Below are positions 11,168-21,253 of a stretch of DNA of 64,000 nt, piece after piece. The notes beneath the pieces are model-generated. The model was not told the DNA's origin. It saw nothing but the letters and a program-made list of their open reading frames with translations, and ran no database searches. The translations under genes were made by a program, and so were the position numbers. The first letter of the stretch is position 1; every line of letters begins with the position of its first letter. The stretch comes from Ascochyta rabiei (lineage: Eukaryota; Ascomycota; Dothideomycetes; Pleosporales; Didymellaceae), in the NCBI RefSeq assembly GCF_004011695.2, contig NC_082413.1:1409001-1473000 (forward strand). The letters run 5' to 3'.

Positions 11168-12217
11168 GGCTGCTGTGGTGGTGGATGACTAGCGAAGGTG
11201 GGGCAGGGGAGTCGAGGGCGCCCGACTCGACGGCAGCAAGAGCTTTAGCGGGCCACTGGCTATCGATCGCTCATGGGACGGAAGGGAGGGGGAGGGAGCT
11301 GCACGACGGGGCTGCTGTCAGCGGACAGCGCTGGTCAGGCTGCAGATGCGCGTGGGCGTGGGCGTGGGCGTGGGCGTGGATGTGGGCGTGGATGTGGGCG
11401 TGGGCGCAGGGTTCGAGGGCTCGCGGGCTGGAGCTCAGGCGCACGAGCGCAGAGGGAGACGTACCTGCGGGGGACTTGGGGGGGGAGGGGGGGTTGTACG
11501 AGCAGAGGCCAGGCGCAACGAGAGTAGACTCCAGTCCATGCACAAGCCAGAAGGGGACAACGCACGCGTCGTTACAGATACAGACCACAACAGCGGGTGG
11601 AGGTGAATGGACCCTTCATGCCCGGCGGATCGATGTGCTGTGTTGTGCGGGCATGGTTCACAAGCGTGGCGCAGATTGGGGAGGTGCAGCAGCCTCGACT
11701 TCGATTTGCCAGCGGGATGCAGCCGTCTCAGCCTCTCAGCCTCCCGGCCTCTCAGCCTCTCAGGGGCACCCTAAGACGGCCCGGCAACGGGTTCAGCAGG
11801 TTGCAGCATGCCTTGTCGGCCGGAGACGCAGCGCCGTGGTGGCTGCACGTGACGTCGATGACGAAGGCGCGGCGCTTCGTGGTGCTCTGTAGTCTTGCAG
11901 AGCTCCAGCCACCGGTCGCGACTGCCTTAGGCTTCGACCCCACCAAACATTGCCCATCTTGACCACACAGCACCACAGCACCACACCACCCTGCACCACA
12001 TCACACTACAACACACACTACACCACACACCACACCACAACACACACTACACCACACCACAACACACACTACACCACACACTACACCACACACCACACAC
12101 TACACCACACACCACACCACAACACACACTACACCACACTCCACACCACAACACACACTACACCACACTCCACACCACACAGCCAAGAATCTTGCTGCCT
12201 CCCTCGAGCAGCCCAGC
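11168..12217. repeat. Divergent promoter region with microsatellites
   Basis: It lies between the divergent SAPS and VPS60 genes. A GTGGGC-type array is at about 11346-11405. A compound array built from ACACCAC, ACAACAC and ACACACT is at about 11960-12180 and ends some 35 bp before the VPS60 ATG, so it is probably in the 5'UTR or core promoter. A short (CTCAGCCTC)n stretch is at about 11728-11765. Open frames in the region follow the repeats and are not called as genes. Confidence 0.75.
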
Positions 12218-12907
12218 ATGAACCGTCTGTTCGGAGCGAAGAGCACGGCGCCCAAGCCAACCCTCAACAACGCCATCTCAAACGCACGTCACCCACGCCT
12301 ACACGCTCCCCACAGCTACTAACCCCACCACCAGGTCGACACACGAATAGAAACCCTCGATGTCAAGCTCGCCAAGCTCAACGCCGAGCTGTCCGCCTAC
12401 CAGCAGAAGCTCGCCAAGATGCGCGACGGGCCCGGCAAGACTGCCATCAAGCAAAAGGCACTCAAGGTGCTCCAGCAGCGCAAGATGTACGAGTCACAGC
12501 GCGACCAGCTCCAGTCCCAGTCGTGGAACATGGAGCAGGCCGGCATGATGCAAGACAACCTCAAAAACACAATGACCACCATCGACGCCATGAAGACGAC
12601 CACCAAAGAGCTACGCAAGCAGTATGGCAAGGTCAACATCGACAAGATTGAAAAGTTGCAGGACGAGATGGCTGATCTCATGGATATGGGCAACGACATC
12701 CAAGACGCCATCAGCCGCAGCTACGATGTGCCCGAGGATGTCGACGAGTCGGAGCTCGACGCCGAGCTGGAGGCGCTTGGGGACGAGGTCGACTTTGAGG
12801 CTATCGGCGAGTCCTCGAGCGTACCCGGATTCTTGACCGACGACATGGCACCACCAACATTCGTCGACGAGGCCCCAGAGCCAAAGGTCAAAGAGGCTGC
12901 TGGTTGA
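12218..12907 (+). CDS. VPS60: ESCRT-III subunit VPS60/CHMP5 (Snf7 family)
   Basis: Snf7-family coiled-coil protein of the late ESCRT-III machinery that works with Vta1/Vps4 in endosomal sorting. Exon 1 (12218-12283) encodes MNRLFGAKSTAPKPTLNNAI plus SN. Exon 2 (12335-12907) starts VDTRIETLDVKL. The total is 212 aa, the normal length. The 51-bp intron starts GCACGT, not GT, and ends CTACTAAC...CACCAG. No GT in reach restores the frame, whereas a GC-AG intron joins the family sequence exactly. Basic N-terminal helices (QKLAKMRDGPGKTAIKQKAL), the NMEQAGMMQDNL core and the acidic DVDESELDAELEALGDE tail are present. Confidence 0.92.
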
Positions 12908-13369
12908 AGGCGACAAGTGCACGCTCACTACCACACAACCTCCCGCTCCGAAGCAGACGCAGGTTACATCGTTGCTGCACCGTGTATCTTCCTCTTCTCT
13001 CCTGCCATAAGAGGGATTTCTAGCCAACGACCACTGTCATTGGCCATTAGACATGCGCCTCATAGCCGCCTGGTAGACCCAGCGACAAAGGCTAGGATCG
13101 TCTGTGCCGGCCCATACTGCCAGCATCTACGGCTGGGTGCATTCTATTGCTTCTACACATATCTGGACCGTCCTGGATGCCGCGTTCAGCAGCAGTCCAC
13201 AACCAATACCATCACCGTCTTCTACCGCCACGTGCAGCTGCCTCACGCACCGAGTGTCTTGAAGAAAACAACCAAGCTGCTGATTGCTTGTAGTAACACT
13301 ATCGGTACACCATATATCAATCGCCTTTTCGAGAATCAAATATTGCTTGTCATCTTGCCTTTGTTGCTT
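12908..13369. other. Intergenic region between convergent genes
   Basis: The plus strand is open from 12917 well into the next gene, but this frame is antisense to the 245-aa gene and has no recognisable features. No gene is called; 3'UTRs are expected here. Confidence 0.5.
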
Positions 13370-14107
13370 CTAAGAAGTTGGTGGCATCTCACAGACTTCC
13401 CCTTCTTCCTGGATCACCATTTCCCCATCCTTTTGAACGTACAGCCGCGCCCAATCCACCGACAGCTTGACAACCATCTCCTCCTTCTCTGTCTGCGCAG
13501 TTGTTGCTTCGGATGCACCCATCTCGCTACCGACCTCTTCACGAGCTCCCTTGCCTTCTCTCGCAACGTTGCTATCCTTGACCGAGGAGATTTCCCCCTG
13601 AACGGTTCGCACAGAAACAGACCCTTGATCTCCAACCACGTACGTCCCGTCCACGAGCGTCGGTACAGGGACGGCCATGTTCGGGAACCGCTCTTTGTGC
13701 AATACCACATGGTCCAACTCGCCCTCGCCCTCGCCCTCAAGTTTGAATTTGAGCGCTCCAGAGCGCCTCGCCAGCTTCGCAAGCGGCCCCAGTCTACCTC
13801 TATGCAGTTGGCGAATCTGCCGCTGAACCCCAAGCACCGACCGCGGCGCATTCTCTTCTCCATCCGCGGCATTCACTTGGTTGATCGTGTCCGCCACAAA
13901 CTCGAGCTCGCTCTGCGTCCATGTCTTGGACACAAAGGCGTCTAGACCGTGTTCTGAGATCCAGCTGTTCAGATACTCGTAGACGACACGCCTTTCGGAG
14001 ATTGTCCAGGGTCCCCAGTTGAAGCCTCGTTCGTCGAGCATGACGTTGCTGATGTTGGTGGTGTGGGCAGGGTTGGACAGGCGCGTAGGGGCACGGGTGG
14101 TGGGCAT
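13370..14107 (-). CDS. Hypothetical protein, 245 aa, single exon
   Basis: An uninterrupted frame from an ATG at 14107. The N-terminal half has a compact predicted-helical segment (WGPWTISERRVVYEYLNSW, then SKTWTQSELEFVADTINQV) that looks like a small DNA-binding or protein-interaction fold. The C-terminal half is richer in strands and ends in a charged tail. I do not recognise the family. Codon usage and length favour a real gene, and the product is not repetitive. Confidence 0.6.
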   Translation of the reverse strand: MPTTRAPTRLSNPAHTTNISNVMLDERGFNWGPWTISERRVVYEYLNSWISEHGLDAFVSKTWTQSELEFVADTINQVNAADGEENAPRSVLGVQRQIRQLHRGRLGPLAKLARRSGALKFKLEGEGEGELDHVVLHKERFPNMAVPVPTLVDGTYVVGDQGSVSVRTVQGEISSVKDSNVAREGKGAREEVGSEMGASEATTAQTEKEEMVVKLSVDWARLYVQKDGEMVIQEEGEVCEMPPTS

Positions 14108-14436
14108 GATGGACGGGTGATTGTGGTTGTGCAGGCTGTGCTAGTAGTAATGTCCCGCGCCAGAAGAAATAGGGCCGGGGGTTGGATATACGTAGGGTAG
14201 TGCATCGAACTGAGAGTGAAAGTGTACGCATCTCTGTCTGGGAGTGAAAGGGATGTGCAGTGTATGTCTGTGCGTGAAGCGTGAAGCGTGAAGCGTTCAG
14301 GTAAAGGTCTAAACATCAACGGCACGACAATTATTCAAATATCTCCAACTGCGTCCATGGTCTTTTACTGGAATTATCGCTAGCTAGGTACACACCATCT
14401 CCTCCCCCCTCCCTCCCTCCCTGCCTACCAACCCAT
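14108..14436. other. Intergenic spacer
   Basis: No gene is seen between the 245-aa gene and the 3' end of the calponin-homology gene, both on the minus strand. It contains short direct repeats (GTGAAGC, at about 14271-14295) and a CT-rich tract (14399-14425). Confidence 0.5.
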
Positions 14437-16434
14437 CTATCTCGGCCCAAAAGGCCTGGGACCCAAAATCTGCCTCTTGCCACCAAAGCTGATCCCGCCC
14501 CGATTCTGGCTATCCCCGCCCATGTAGCCGTACTGATTGACGTCCCACGACTGGCCCTCTCCCACGCCGGCCGTGGGGTCCTTGGCGGCGCTCTGCAGCT
14601 CGCGCTGCGACTGCTCCCACTCCTTCTGGCGCTCGCGCTCGCGCTCCATTTCCCTCTCGAGCAAGGACTTGGAGGCCCAGCCGCGGTCCTTTGTGGTTTG
14701 CTGCGCGGCTTTGCGGCGCGCGTCTTCGGCGCGCTGCTCGTTGGTCGAGGTGGATTCGGGCGGTGCGTAGGTCGAGGGCTTGGGAGGGGCGGGCGCCGGG
14801 TTGGAGGCGAGGTAGCGGTCTGTTCTGCTCTGGGCGCCTTGGCTTGACCTCATGTATGCCGTGGGGTCGGGCAGAGGTCTTGGTGATGTGGGCTCTGGAA
14901 GCGGGCGAGATGAGGTTGATGATGAGAAGGCTGGCTCTGGCGTGTGGACTGAGCGCGCGGGCTCGCGCTGGTTTGCTGTCCACGCGTCACGCAGGTAGGC
15001 GCGGTCGTCTGCTTGGGCCCAAGAGACGTTGCTTTCTTGCGGAGAGGGCGCACGGGGTGGTGGTTGAGGGCGTGATCTACTCTTTGAGCGTTCGCGAGTG
15101 CGGGACTTGGAGCGGGCGCCTCGCTGACGGTCTTTGCGGTTCTCACGCTCCTGCTGGTATTGCCGTTCACGCTCTTTGGCTTCCTCAAGTTGACGCTCAA
15201 GCTCGGCTATGCGGTCGTTGTGGTCGTCGCTCTGGCTGTTTCGCCGGCTGCGTGGTTTCTGCTCGGCCTGGTACTGGCTCAGAAACTGGCCTCGTAGTCT
15301 GGCGTCACTGCCTGCACGCTTCCGTCGAGCCTCTTTCTCAGCGGCCTCTTGAGCTTCACGCTCTTCGTTCTGCCGGGCTTCCTCCTGCATCTTCCACTGT
15401 CGTTCCTGCTCTTCCCACTCGCGCTTCTGCTCTTCGAGGCGCCGTTCTTTTGCTTCACGCTGCCTGCGCGATTCCTCTTCCCACAATCGTTCCTCTTCAG
15501 CCCGTTGGCGTTCCTCCTCTGCCTCGCGCTCAACAAGGCGGTGCTTCTCCGCTTCTTCTGCAGCAACCCGCAGCCTTTCCTCCTCCTCAGCCTTCTCGCG
15601 CCGTTTGCGCTCCTTCTCTGCCATGTTGGGCACATTGGGTCCCGCACTCGTAATCTGCCGCCGCGCACCAAATGCAATACCTTGATTTCCCTGACTTGCG
15701 CCGCCCATGTAGCCGTACTGGTGAATGTTCCATGCTGGCGAAGTAACGCCCTGGTCAGCCTTTTTGCTCCAGCTACTAACACCTCCGGGCGGCGATACAG
15801 GCATGCCAGCTGACGACTTGGAGGCATTGCTCCCACCCGTTCGCGACGGACTGAGCGGCTTTGGCTTGTTTGGAGGAGGCTTCATGGGGTTGAATGTAGA
15901 CGAGCCATGACTCCTGGCGAAGTCGGGTCTCGACGGTGTGGTTGGGCTCATGGCGCTGCCGCCACGCTTTGGGCCTATGCTCGAGGGAAACCTGGTCGCG
16001 TTGATCTGGTTGGCGGCGCGCGAGAAGGCCGTCAAGCACTGCAGAACCTGGGCCGGATCTTTGCTCTCATAGAGGTCGACGGTGAGGAAGCGGTCGTGCG
16101 AGGGCAGATTGAGCGGCGGCATCTCGCACGCCTTGAGGAAGTGGGAGATGTTCTCCATCTGGATAAATGGCATGCCAGACTTCTTGAAGCGGATTGGGGT
16201 AGGAAGCGCCATGTTGACGAGCCTGCCATGTCAGCCAAGCTTCTTCCAAAGACGTGACCTGGCTTACCTGCACAGCACCGTCCCATCTTTCAGTGCATCC
16301 AGGAGGTCGCCCGCAGGCAGCCGCTCGCCCAGCGACTGCTCGATCCACGTGCGCACCTCGTTCGCAGCCTGCGGCGTGTATCTCCCCATGCGCAGGTTCT
16401 TCATGTCCTGGTCGAGGCTGGTAACAGACGCCAT
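14437..16434 (-). CDS. Calponin-homology protein with two calponin-like repeats and coiled coil
   Basis: Predicted actin-associated protein of 650 aa. Exon 1 (16434-16268) and exon 2 (16222-14437) join in phase across a 45-bp intron (GTAAGC...GGCAG). Residues ~10-140 form a single calponin-homology domain (AANEVRTWIEQSLGERL, DLLDALKDGTVLCRLVN, FIQMENISHFLKAC). Two calponin/transgelin-type motifs follow: QYGYMGGASQGNQGIAFGAR near the middle and QYGYMGGDSQNRGGISFGGK at the C-terminus. Between them is a long E/R/Q-rich coiled coil (about residues 220-400) and a proline/serine-rich linker. It is far longer than the ~170-200-aa transgelins Stg1/Scp1. It shares a promoter with the divergent NDUFAF2-like gene. 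Confidence 0.88.
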
Positions 16435-16859
16435 GGCTGCCAATAGAATAAATACCGGCCTGGCTGACGAATGTCGTGTGTCGTGTGTCGTGTGTCGTGT
16501 GTTGTCCAGTGCCCACGTCCACGTCCACGTCCACGTCCATGTCCAAGCCACAGCAACCCAACCAAGGTGGGGAATGCCTGCCGCGCGTGGACAGGGATGT
16601 CGACGGCCACGAACGTCATTCGCCAGGGTCTTGCATGCTGTGATGCACGTCAACCGTCCGTCCAAATTGTGCTCTATCGATAGCGCTCGGCGAGGCGAGA
16701 TTACCACCACGACCACAACAACGACCACGACAACGACAACGACCACGACAACGACAACGACCACGACAACGACAACGACAACGACCACGACAACGATCAC
16801 GACAACGACAACGACAACGACCACGACAACGATCACGACAACGACAACGACAACACGCC
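16435..16859. promoter_or_regulatory. Bidirectional promoter with ACGACA/ACGACC trinucleotide-type repeat
   Basis: This 425-bp interval separates two divergent start codons. A GTGTCGT array is at about 16470-16502, (CACGTC)n at about 16510-16540, and a long (ACGACAACGACC)-type array at about 16705-16856 ends immediately before the NDUFAF2-like ATG. The last array must therefore lie in that gene's 5' leader or core promoter. No TATA box stands out. Confidence 0.7.
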
Positions 16860-17624
16860 ATGGCGAAAGCACCGGGTCCCATTAGGAAAGCCTGGTACGA
16901 GTGGAAGATGCTGCGCTTTCCCTGGCGGAAGAGGTGGCTGGTCGGTCAGTCTCCCTGCATTCCCCAACACACGCCGGCCACAAGCTGATGTTGGCTCGCA
17001 GGCTTCGATCTCCACGGCAACACATTCTGGGAGTTCAAGGACGCCCTGCACTCGATGCGCAACCGCCGCATTGCAAAGTACCACCGCTCCACACACTACG
17101 GCGACGTGAACGTGAGTCCTGGCTGGATGCAATGGTTGCGCCACACGCGTTTCGAGCCGCCTACCATCCAGGAACAACAGCAAGAGATGCAGCGACAGGC
17201 GAACATGAAGCTGCTTGCTGCCCGTGCAGATGAACGCTGGGCTGCGAAGCCTTCTGCCTTGGATGCGCCGGACAAGCAGCAGCCCATACAGATGCTCGAG
17301 TCGAGAGATCCCAAGTCGGGCGTTGTGCAGACAAACGCCGAGCAGGAACTGAGCTCTCGAGGCGGCGACTCGAGAAGCGCAGAAGCAAGGAGCGAGCAAG
17401 GCGAGAGGCCAGCACACGACATGCGTCCAGACGTGACGCCTGGGGCGGAGGCGCCGCAGCCTGCTGGCGTCACAGAGGAGGCACCTGCGTTCAAGGCGAA
17501 GAAGAAGATGCGGGTGAACAAGGAGCCCAAGGAAGACGCGCCCTGGAAGCAGGCAGCATCTAGCAACCCAGGAGACGACTGGCAGCCCAAGGCCTGGACG
17601 CCGCCACCCAGGAGAAGGGGATGA
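16860..17624 (+). CDS. Mitochondrial complex I assembly factor, NDUFAF2/B17.2L-like
   Basis: Homologue of the NDUFA12 paralogue that helps assemble NADH:ubiquinone oxidoreductase in mitochondria. Exons 16860-16944 and 17002-17624 give 235 aa; the 57-bp intron is GTCAGT...CTCGCAG. The junction rebuilds RKRWLVG|FDLHGNTFWEFKD, the family signature. YHRSTHYGDVNVSPGWMQWL and RHTRFEPPTIQEQ complete the domain by about residue 110. The rest is low-complexity and charged, ending in a basic stretch. NDUFA12 itself is shorter and lacks such a tail, so the assembly-factor assignment is preferred. Confidence 0.88.
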
Positions 17625-18080
17625 GACTGACGACTCACGGCCTCACATGTACAACATGTACAACATGTATCAACAGTAAATCAACTAATCATAACTCGCA
17701 GCCTCCGCGCACCACAGCATGCTTCTCGAACCTCGACTTTTCGTCTTACGCTGATAGCAGCTTGTAAAGACGGAACTGGCAGTGTCTCGCCTCGATCCCT
17801 CCAAAAGTCTGACGCCAGTCTTCTGCATGCAGCTGATGGTAGGAAGTAGCAAGGCGCTCACACGGGCCATAACTGCGACTCTAATTCCACCTCGGATCTC
17901 GCCAGAGATGTTTTGTACTCAGCAAACACCTTAACGAGGTGAAAGCAAGCTGTCGTGTATAACAAACATCAAGCCCAAAGCGAAGCGAATAGATCTCAGC
18001 AAACAATACCCCATCTCCTCACTCTCCTTCCTCCCTCCGCCCATCCTCTTCAACACCAGTATTCCCAGCCACCACTCCAC
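17625..18080. other. Intergenic spacer
   Basis: No gene is seen except the possible upstream extension of the hypothetical frame that follows, which lacks an ATG here. A short ACATGTACA repeat lies at about 17646-17667. Confidence 0.5.
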
Positions 18081-18713
18081 ATGCAAACCCTCCTCCCCTA
18101 CCGACCCCGCACCGTCAGTCCCCTAAATGACACAGCCAACACCCCCATCAAGACCAACAGCGTCACGCTCCCCTCCGAGCACGACCTCACGACCGCTCTC
18201 GCGCAAGACAGCGACCTCGCCACCGGAACCGTCAACGTCGCGACGATAATCGAAACCTCGCGATCCCGCGTCGACTTCCTGAACCAGCAGCTCGATAGTG
18301 ATGTCTGTCGCCACCACGGCGCACCTACGGACGGCGATGTGTCGACAGTTAGCAGTAGTCCACAGACGTACCCTCAACAGGCGACCGGAGCGAAGCACAC
18401 TGAGATGGCAGGTGTGGGTGCTGCGGTATCTGCACCACCGGCCAAACGTCTGTGCGTATCGGAGTCAGATCCTGCAATCTCGCTGGGATTGAAGTCAGAT
18501 AGCGGACAAGCTCCTCATCCTCTCGACGAGCCATCCGGTTTCGCCACAGCTGGCTGTCCAAAACTGGATTCTGGGATGCAGAAGCGGGAGCGCGCTTCTT
18601 GGCGTGACCGGGCTAGGGGCAGGGTAGCGAAGGCGGTGGCGCTGCTGGGATGTTATGGAGGGGCGAGGCGGAGGCAGGGGGAGAGGAGGAGGAGGGAGGA
18701 TGGCTGTCTCTGA
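18081..18713 (+). CDS. Hypothetical protein, 210 aa
   Basis: A single open frame from the first in-frame ATG at 18081; the frame continues upstream without an ATG. It is serine/threonine/proline-rich and ends in a strongly basic segment (RERASWRDRARGR, then RRRQGERRRRED). No domain is recognised. The length and single-copy composition make it a possible gene, but a chance frame in GC-rich DNA cannot be ruled out. Confidence 0.4.
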   Translation: MQTLLPYRPRTVSPLNDTANTPIKTNSVTLPSEHDLTTALAQDSDLATGTVNVATIIETSRSRVDFLNQQLDSDVCRHHGAPTDGDVSTVSSSPQTYPQQATGAKHTEMAGVGAAVSAPPAKRLCVSESDPAISLGLKSDSGQAPHPLDEPSGFATAGCPKLDSGMQKRERASWRDRARGRVAKAVALLGCYGGARRRQGERRRREDGCL

Positions 18714-19020
18714 GGGTAGCAGTGTAGTTTGGTTTATTCAAGAGTCGATCAGTGCTAGAGACAGGAAGTGATTGTACTCAGACAACCGATCATGACGGCA
18801 GTGCAACGACACAAGTATCGGTCATTGGCGCGATGTACCTTACTATGCCTACGGAGATCTGACGCTCGGCTGGGAGGTGTGTAATAGAGCAGACGACTGA
18901 GAATCGGTTGCCTCGGGTGCAATGTATGCGCAGTCACCAAAACAGAGAACATAAACGAAACGCCGCTCACAGTCGCATGGTCAAGAGATGGAGAAAGCAA
19001 AAAAAAAGAAAATCTTGGAA
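18714..19020. other. Intergenic spacer
   Basis: No gene is recognised. The A-rich tract at about 18999-19011 is TTTT-rich on the minus strand, immediately downstream of the minus-strand tRNA gene, and can act as its RNA polymerase III terminator. Confidence 0.5.
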
Positions 19021-19092
19021 TAGCTGAGACTGGTTTCGATCCAGTGTCCTCCGGGTTATGAGCCCGGCGCGCTTCCGCTGCGCCACTCAGCT
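19021..19092 (-). tRNA. tRNA-Met (CAT), initiator type
   Basis: The minus strand reads a 72-nt cloverleaf: acceptor AGCTGAG/CTCAGCT, D arm with GGCGCAGCGGAAGC, anticodon stem CCGGG/CCCGG with loop CTCATAA (anticodon CAT), T arm CTGGATCGAAACCAG, discriminator A. The A1:U72 pair, the run of G:C pairs below the anticodon loop, and ATCG in place of TTCG in the T loop are hallmarks of eukaryotic initiator tRNA-Met. There is no intron. Confidence 0.95.
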
Positions 19093-19326
19093 TTGTTTCA
19101 ATTCGATATAGAGTAGACGAAGTTACAATCTATATATTGCTAGTAATTGCAATACGCTCACTGCCGTCGAGCAGGAAAAGCCTCGTACGTTCGTGTTGAA
19201 GTTCATGTATTGCAGGCGATGACAGCTGTGAAAGAAATTTTCACCCAGTGAGTCATGGCGGTGGAGCACTCACCAACTAGGCCGCACACACGCTCCCACG
19301 ACCCTCGCTGCGTTACATCCAGCGCT

Positions 19327-20966
19327 TCAATTTTTCAGCCGTGCTTTTTCAGGGTACGGGCAGAGTATCCTCTCGTACTGCGTGCCCCTCGTGTCGTTGA
19401 AGCCAATTGGTAGTGTCTTGGGCACAATGCCACTTCCCACCCAGTCAACGAGTGCTTGGAACGTCGAAGTCGGCTGGCCTCCACTGCCACCGGAACAGTG
19501 CGCAAGACCCGGTACCTCGAAGTAGCGGGAGAAGTCTTCAATATTTGGAGTGGTGGTCTTGACGCGATTGTAGTAATCCTCGGTACCTTTGGTGGGGACG
19601 AGACCATCGGCCTGATGTGCAAATCAGCAAAGCCTTCGTCAAGCCATCTAATGGAGGGTGTACTCACTAGTCCATGGTAAGTTACCATCTTACCACCAGC
19701 CTCTCTGAATGCGCTCAGATCCGGATCTCTGGTACCGATGATTGAATCCTAGTCCTGCACACTAGCATGGAACGGACGTGTATAATCTTCCTCGCTTTGA
19801 ATCTGGGTGTAGTTCCATTCTGGATGCTTCTTTATGAAGTTCGCCGAGTCCTGTCGGCAGATCAATGCACGTACCGTTCGCATCACACGACGTGGAGGTG
19901 TAACCAAGGTCTGATGTAGTGCCTGACTGTGCGTCTGAGGCGGCGAGACGCGCTTGGTAGTTCACACCGTACCAAAGGAAGTGCCCGTTGGATTGCTGAG
20001 GACCTGTCCATGTTAGGTTTGCGATTGTAGCGGCAGTATTGCTGATCATGGTTGTTATATTCGTGGAAGCGCAGTGTGCGGACTTTCCGGCCAGCGTGAA
20101 GGGATCGAAAGTGCACTTCGAGACATCGCTGATGAGATCATATGCAACGCCGTCTAGTGGATCGCAAGCAGCGACTACGGCGTCAGTCAGTACATCGATC
20201 TCGTACTTCGGTGGATATTGACCGGTGGTGGTCATCACAGTTTGTGCCCAGGATACCGCAGGGACAAACTGTGCCCAGTTGAATGCCGGCGCTGCTGCCG
20301 CGATGCCATCATTTGCGTATGGATACCGCTGAGCAAGCGTAAAGCCTTGTCTGCCACCTTGCGAGCAGCCAGTCCAGTATGAAAAATCCGCCGGTCGGCC
20401 GTAGAAGTCTTTGATGAGGTTTTTGGCGAGCAGAGCCTAGGCAATCAATGAGCTGCGGAATTGTCAGCGGCTCTCAGTACGTACCTGGTTGTTCAGTGCT
20501 ACAAACGCGGAGTCTTGCAGATCATACAAGTTGATGTTCCCTGGGCTCGTCAATGCCCAGGGATCTAGTACATAGCTCAATCCAATCCCAGCATCACTGG
20601 TTGTTGCAATATAGCTTTCACCGACTGCACCAGCCACTCCGATGTCCGTCAGTGGGAAGCGGCCCGCAACCCATCCGCCACCGCCAGCGGCCTGCAGCCG
20701 TCCATTCCAAGTCTTCGTTGGAAGCCATGCCTCTACTTTGATTGTATCGTGATGGCCAGGATGCGTATAGGTGATTGTGATGTTACAGAAGTCGATGTTT
20801 CGAACAGTGGTGGATGGGTGGTTATAGCAAAGCTGGCTGTAAGCATTTTGCGAAAATTTTCGTACAAGATTGGCAGAGAGTTGATTATGTCGGCGCCAAA
20901 TACTGCAGGGAATGGTATGACGCTCGCATTACATGCCAGCACAGGTGCAGTCGAGTAGGTGCTCAT
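19327..20966 (-). pseudogene. Tannase/feruloyl esterase pseudogene
   Basis: Relic of a secreted tannase-family esterase, which hydrolyses feruloyl or galloyl esters of plant material. Recognisable in order from the minus strand: ACNASVIPFPAVFGA, NIDFCNITITYTHPGHHDT, the GCSQGGRQG nucleophile motif, DLISDVSKCTFDPFTLAGK, GGKMVTYHGLAD and GLAHCSGG near the C-terminus. Lesions: a frameshift at a T-run near 20858, where the frame passes from ILYENF to SQNAYSQLCYNHP; a second near 19830-19870, after NGTCID; and an in-frame TAG at 19749-19751 (VQD*DSIIG). At least two introns (with GTACGT and GTGAGT donors) remain readable. No signal peptide is visible before the ATG at 20966, so the 5' end may be incomplete. 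Confidence 0.85.
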
Positions 20967-21253
20967 GTCGGACGTCCTGTCAGGATCAGAAAGCGCAAAG
21001 ATAGCCCGAAGAACTCATTGTGCAGTAGTGAACACTTTCATGTACATTTTGAATGGACTTGCTCTGTACTTGAATGATGTTCACTATCACCGACACATGT
21101 CTCCGGAGGCGATCAAAATCCCGCAGTCGACTCCGGGTCTATACGTCGTATAGCTGATACGCGTGTAGGTGTTACAGACCTCTTTCACAGAAACTAGAGT
21201 TCGTAATGGAGTTTTATGGTTCGGTCCTGCAATATGTGCATCCTGGAAAAATC

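Noticed and set aside
12917..13945. A 342-codon plus-strand frame
   Set aside because: Mostly antisense to the 245-aa gene, with no features and no plausible start context.
16082..16885. Plus-strand frame ending in a long threonine run
   Set aside because: Translation of the ACGACA/ACGACC microsatellite plus antisense of the calponin-homology gene.
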